DNA of 24,079 bases from the NCBI GenBank assembly GCA_964604875.1, contig CAZSAC010000023.1, positions 1 to 24,079 on the forward strand. Direction: 5' to 3'. A model generated the notes under the pieces. The model did not search any database. It was not told the origin of the DNA and saw only the letters and a program-made list of their open reading frames with translations. The DNA is from JAVVSR01 sp964604875. GTDB taxonomy: Bacteria > Bacillota > Clostridia > Christensenellales > CAG-917. Below, one piece after another: positions 21,482-24,079 of this stretch. A program made the position numbers and the translations under genes. Positions within the stretch are counted from its first letter, which is position 1. Each line of letters begins with the position of its first letter.

Positions 21482-22774
21482 ATGGAAAATCAAAATCAAG
21501 TTACAATATCCGACATGGATAAAAAGCGGGCGAACGTTATCATAGAAACTTTCACAAAAAAGGTGGAAGAGACTGCGCCCGTAAGATTTGCTTCATCTTC
21601 AGACGAAAAAGCCAGCGCATTAAAAATGCGTGAGCTTTTTCATAAAACATTGGGGTTACCCTCAAGAATGGAGCCTTTTACCGTGCGTCCTCTCGCAGGG
21701 CGTTTCGGGATACCCGTTTTAGGGGCGATATACGCTGTTGCCTTGCTTTTTTACATATTGGGCGTTATCATAAAACATCCGATACATAACGCGTTTTTAT
21801 CTTTTGCGATAGCGATTGCAATTTTTGCTTTTATATTGTTTATTATACAAGTATATTATAATAGAAATATATTTAACTTTATGTATCCTAAACGCACGTC
21901 TTATAACGTTTTGACGACAATAGAATCCGAGAGGCAAGCCGAATATACCTTAATCATCGGCGGACACTACGACAGCGATATGGACAGAGCCGATGCTTTC
22001 CTATGGCTTAGGGACAAAAATCTTCCGCCGTGGCTTGCAAAAACCTTAAAAATCATTGTTTTGGCAAGCATTCCGACCTTTGTGATAATGGCAAATTTGG
22101 CGATGTTTCTTCCAAAGCCAAGCATTGCGCTAAGGGCGTTTATATTTTTGTTCCCCGTTATTTTCTCGGGAATATCGATTTTTTATTTGGTGACCTATTT
22201 TAGCTACGGCAGAAGCAGCAGTAAAAAAGGGCGCGCAGGGCTAACCGCGTCGGGCATATCTTTGGCGGTTGCCGATTTTTTAAGGCAACATCCCGAAGCC
22301 GTCCCCGAGAACTGTAAGATTGTGCTTGTAAGCTTTGGCGCAAAGGAATGCGGCGCAAAAGGGAGCGAAGCTTTTTATGAGCAACACATTAAAAACAATC
22401 CCGATTTGCCCAATCCGTGCTTGGTTAATTTTTCCGAGGCAAAGCCAAAGGGTACAAAAGTATATATCGGCGAAAAGCAAGTTAAGGTTACTTTTGATAT
22501 AAACCTTAACAACGTTGTGTTCAACGGGCTTAAGGAAAGCGGAGTTGAACCCGAGTTTGTTTTTCATAAAACAATGTTTACAGACGCCGCTCCGATGGCT
22601 TTTAAAAATTTGCCAGCCACCACCGTGCAATTAAACGCAGAGCACACTGGTGAGGATTTAAACTTTGACGACGCATTCACGGGCGCGGCAAACACGATAG
22701 TTCGAGTAATGGAGTATTTAGACTTTGAAAACCAAAAGAGAGTGGAAAACGAAAAACGCTCGTTGGGGCTTTAA
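21482..22774 (+). CDS. Membrane-embedded M28-peptidase homologue, active site degenerate
   Basis: This 430-residue protein has the M28 aminopeptidase fold interrupted by membrane helices: about 77-97 and 105-125, then about 188-210 and 219-241 inserted between the first and second metal motifs. Recognisable M28 positions are GGHYDS (His162 kept), RAGLTASG (250-258, where GADDNASG with a metal-bridging Asp is expected), FGAKECGAKGS (Lys288-Glu289 where the catalytic Glu-Glu pair is expected), NFSEA (316-320, Asp ligand absent), FTDAAP and EHTGED (His388 kept). At least three key residues are lost, so peptidase activity is doubtful. The start at 21482 after GGACGGA is preferred over an in-frame ATG at 21440 inside glnN. 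It is the last gene of the run. Confidence 0.8.
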   Translation: MENQNQVTISDMDKKRANVIIETFTKKVEETAPVRFASSSDEKASALKMRELFHKTLGLPSRMEPFTVRPLAGRFGIPVLGAIYAVALLFYILGVIIKHPIHNAFLSFAIAIAIFAFILFIIQVYYNRNIFNFMYPKRTSYNVLTTIESERQAEYTLIIGGHYDSDMDRADAFLWLRDKNLPPWLAKTLKIIVLASIPTFVIMANLAMFLPKPSIALRAFIFLFPVIFSGISIFYLVTYFSYGRSSSKKGRAGLTASGISLAVADFLRQHPEAVPENCKIVLVSFGAKECGAKGSEAFYEQHIKNNPDLPNPCLVNFSEAKPKGTKVYIGEKQVKVTFDINLNNVVFNGLKESGVEPEFVFHKTMFTDAAPMAFKNLPATTVQLNAEHTGEDLNFDDAFTGAANTIVRVMEYLDFENQKRVENEKRSLGL

Positions 22775-22814
22775 CAAATAAACCCTAATCAAAGATTATA
22801 AACGACACAAAATA

Positions 22815-22840
22815 ACCCGCATTTTATGCGGGTTTTGTTT
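22815..22840 (+). terminator. Intrinsic terminator closing the giant-gene operon
   Basis: ACCCGCA (22815-22821) pairs with TGCGGGT (22827-22833) around TTTTA and is followed by TTTTGTTTT. It lies between convergent genes and may also stop leftward transcripts, though the leftward T-run is poor. Confidence 0.9.
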
Positions 22841-22854
22841 TATAGATTTGGGAT

Positions 22855-22908
22855 TTAATCGGGAAGTTAAAGATATTCGGCTTAATCGGGAAGCTTAAGA
22901 TATTCTGG
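22855..22908 (-). repeat. 27-bp tandem duplication of the 3' end of the EIIC_2 gene
   Basis: Positions 22882-22908 encode the last eight residues PEYLKLPD plus the stop codon. The adjacent 22855-22881 repeats this with 23 of 27 identities, in the same frame, beyond the stop. The copy would read AEYL, a stop, then LPD and a second stop. The four differences indicate an older event than the one at 7566. Confidence 0.85.
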
Positions 22909-24072
22909 TTTAATCCAGCCTTTTTTCCTAAACAGCTCCGAAAACAAAAGCGTTAAGCCTGCCGGTAACACAAACATTAAAAGGATAATCCCCAGCCACA
23001 TTTGCCAAGCGGGTATGACTGTTGAAGACGCGTCGATAACACCGAATACGCCCACCAAACCGCTTGTTCCCATGCCACCGCCCGTTGCGCTGCAACGAAG
23101 CTTAAACAAACAGGTTGAAAGAGGGCCTACTATCGCGCTTGTCAAAATCGGGGGTACAAAAATAATCGGGTGCTTCATAATGTTGGGTATCTGTAACATA
23201 CTTGTGCCTAAGCCTTGAGAAATAAGACCGCTCCAACGGTTTTCTCTAAAGGACATAACCGCAAATCCGACCATTTGAGCAGCGCACCCAACCACCGCCG
23301 CGCCGCCTGCAAGCAGCATACTGTCGGAGGTAATGCCTGCCGCTATGGCAATCCATATAGCCGCGCTTGAAGTTGGCATAGTAAGCAGAATGCCGACGGT
23401 AACAGAAATGACGATGCCCATAATAAAGGGCAAGGCTGAAGTGCTTACCTCAACAAATTTTTGGATTAAGGAAATCACCCAAATTGCGGGGATTGCCAAG
23501 AATGTGGAGATGAAGCACATAAATAAAATTGTCAGCGGAACAATCAAAATATCTAGTTTTGTTTTACCTTGGACAAGCAAAACAATTTCCAAAGCTAGAA
23601 GCGTTGCAACGTATGCGCCGATAGGATTGCCGGGGAGCCCGAGTTTTAAAGAGGTCAAGCTGTTGGCAACGGCAAGAAGCGAAAACGCCTCGCCCGATAT
23701 AGCAACCTTAAACGCCGCATCGGGGAGATATGCTCCGATAAACCCCGCGGCTGCGCAACCGAACATAACCAAGTTAGGCGCTTTTAAAAAGCGGGCTATA
23801 CCAACGCCGATACCCGCGCCCATAAGCGTACAGGCAAAATTACCGATAAGCACCAAAAGCTTTCCAAACCCGCTTTCGCCGAAAAGTCCGCCGATTTGTT
23901 TGAAAATCGTGCCTGCGATAAGCGTAACAAACAGCCCTTGCGCCATTCCCGTAAAAGCGTCAATAAAGTATCTTTTGGCATATTTTTTTGCCACGCTTTT
24001 AAAGGATTTTTTCTCGACAGAATTGTTATCGGGAGATACGACAGTGTTTTCAGAAACCATAGAGTTTTCCAT
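22882..24072 (-). CDS. PTS EIIC_2-type membrane protein (PfoR-like)
   Basis: This protein of about 396 residues has roughly nine to ten hydrophobic segments after a polar N terminus of about 35 residues. YFIDAFTGMAQGLFVTLIAGTI and the glycine-rich turn GGGMGTSGLVGVFG near residue 330 resemble the stand-alone EIIC_2 family, which includes the Clostridium perfringens PfoR regulator and predicted sugar permeases. No EIIA, EIIB or HPr domain is attached or nearby, so sugar phosphorylation through this protein cannot be inferred and the substrate is unknown. Only 7 bp upstream of the first ATG (24072) are visible. A second in-frame ATG (24060) has GGAAAA before it, so the start is not settled. The stop lies within a 27-bp tandem duplication. 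Confidence 0.78.
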   Translation of the reverse strand: MENSMVSENTVVSPDNNSVEKKSFKSVAKKYAKRYFIDAFTGMAQGLFVTLIAGTIFKQIGGLFGESGFGKLLVLIGNFACTLMGAGIGVGIARFLKAPNLVMFGCAAAGFIGAYLPDAAFKVAISGEAFSLLAVANSLTSLKLGLPGNPIGAYVATLLALEIVLLVQGKTKLDILIVPLTILFMCFISTFLAIPAIWVISLIQKFVEVSTSALPFIMGIVISVTVGILLTMPTSSAAIWIAIAAGITSDSMLLAGGAAVVGCAAQMVGFAVMSFRENRWSGLISQGLGTSMLQIPNIMKHPIIFVPPILTSAIVGPLSTCLFKLRCSATGGGMGTSGLVGVFGVIDASSTVIPAWQMWLGIILLMFVLPAGLTLLFSELFRKKGWIKPEYLKLPD

Positions 24073-24079
24073 AATCTAC

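Overview
The window looks like the origin-proximal part of a low-GC, monoderm, probably spore-forming Clostridia-type chromosome. The evidence is the gene order rpmH-rnpA-yidD-yidC-khpB(jag)-mnmE-mnmG, strong Shine-Dalgarno sites, sigma-A promoters, a YyaC-type sporulation protein, a GlnN-type glutamine synthetase and a PfoR/EIIC_2-type membrane protein. I cannot place it more finely than Clostridia (an uncultured gut lineage would fit). No tRNA, rRNA, CRISPR array or insertion sequence was seen.

Left end (1-704): a partial zinc-ribbon gene runs leftwards off the edge. A 560-bp AT-rich gap follows. It holds three parS-like 16-mers and one perfect DnaA box within about 95 bp, so it is a candidate oriC/centromere region. 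A perfect sigma-A promoter then starts the rpmH operon. 705-6462: seven core genes for ribosome, RNase P, membrane insertion and tRNA-modification functions, with an intrinsic terminator just before mnmE. The usual rsmG-parA-parB genes do not follow mnmG. 6463-7660: an Xre repressor fused to an SdpI-like membrane domain, preceded by repeats and a promoter. 7667-10435: ftsH and a yyaC-type gene, both leftward. 10436-11815: cvpA (rightward) and an HU gene (leftward), separated by a non-coding stretch of degenerate GTCC repeats.

12116-22774: a six-gene rightward run with gaps of 1-30 bp. It encodes a 1489-residue membrane-anchored repeat protein of unknown function, a GNAT acetyltransferase, serine acetyltransferase (cysE), cysteinyl-tRNA synthetase (cysS), type III glutamine synthetase (glnN) and a membrane-embedded M28-peptidase homologue whose active site looks broken. 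cysE and cysS tie cysteine supply to its use in translation. The run ends at a strong terminator that faces a leftward EIIC_2/PfoR-like membrane protein.

Most worth a second look: (1) the parS/DnaA cluster without nearby parAB, with all three parS copies altered at the same base; (2) the giant repeat protein and the nested inverted repeat upstream of it; (3) the Xre-SdpI fusion; (4) the degenerate M28 protein; (5) two unrelated genes whose 3' ends, including the stop codon, are tandemly duplicated.
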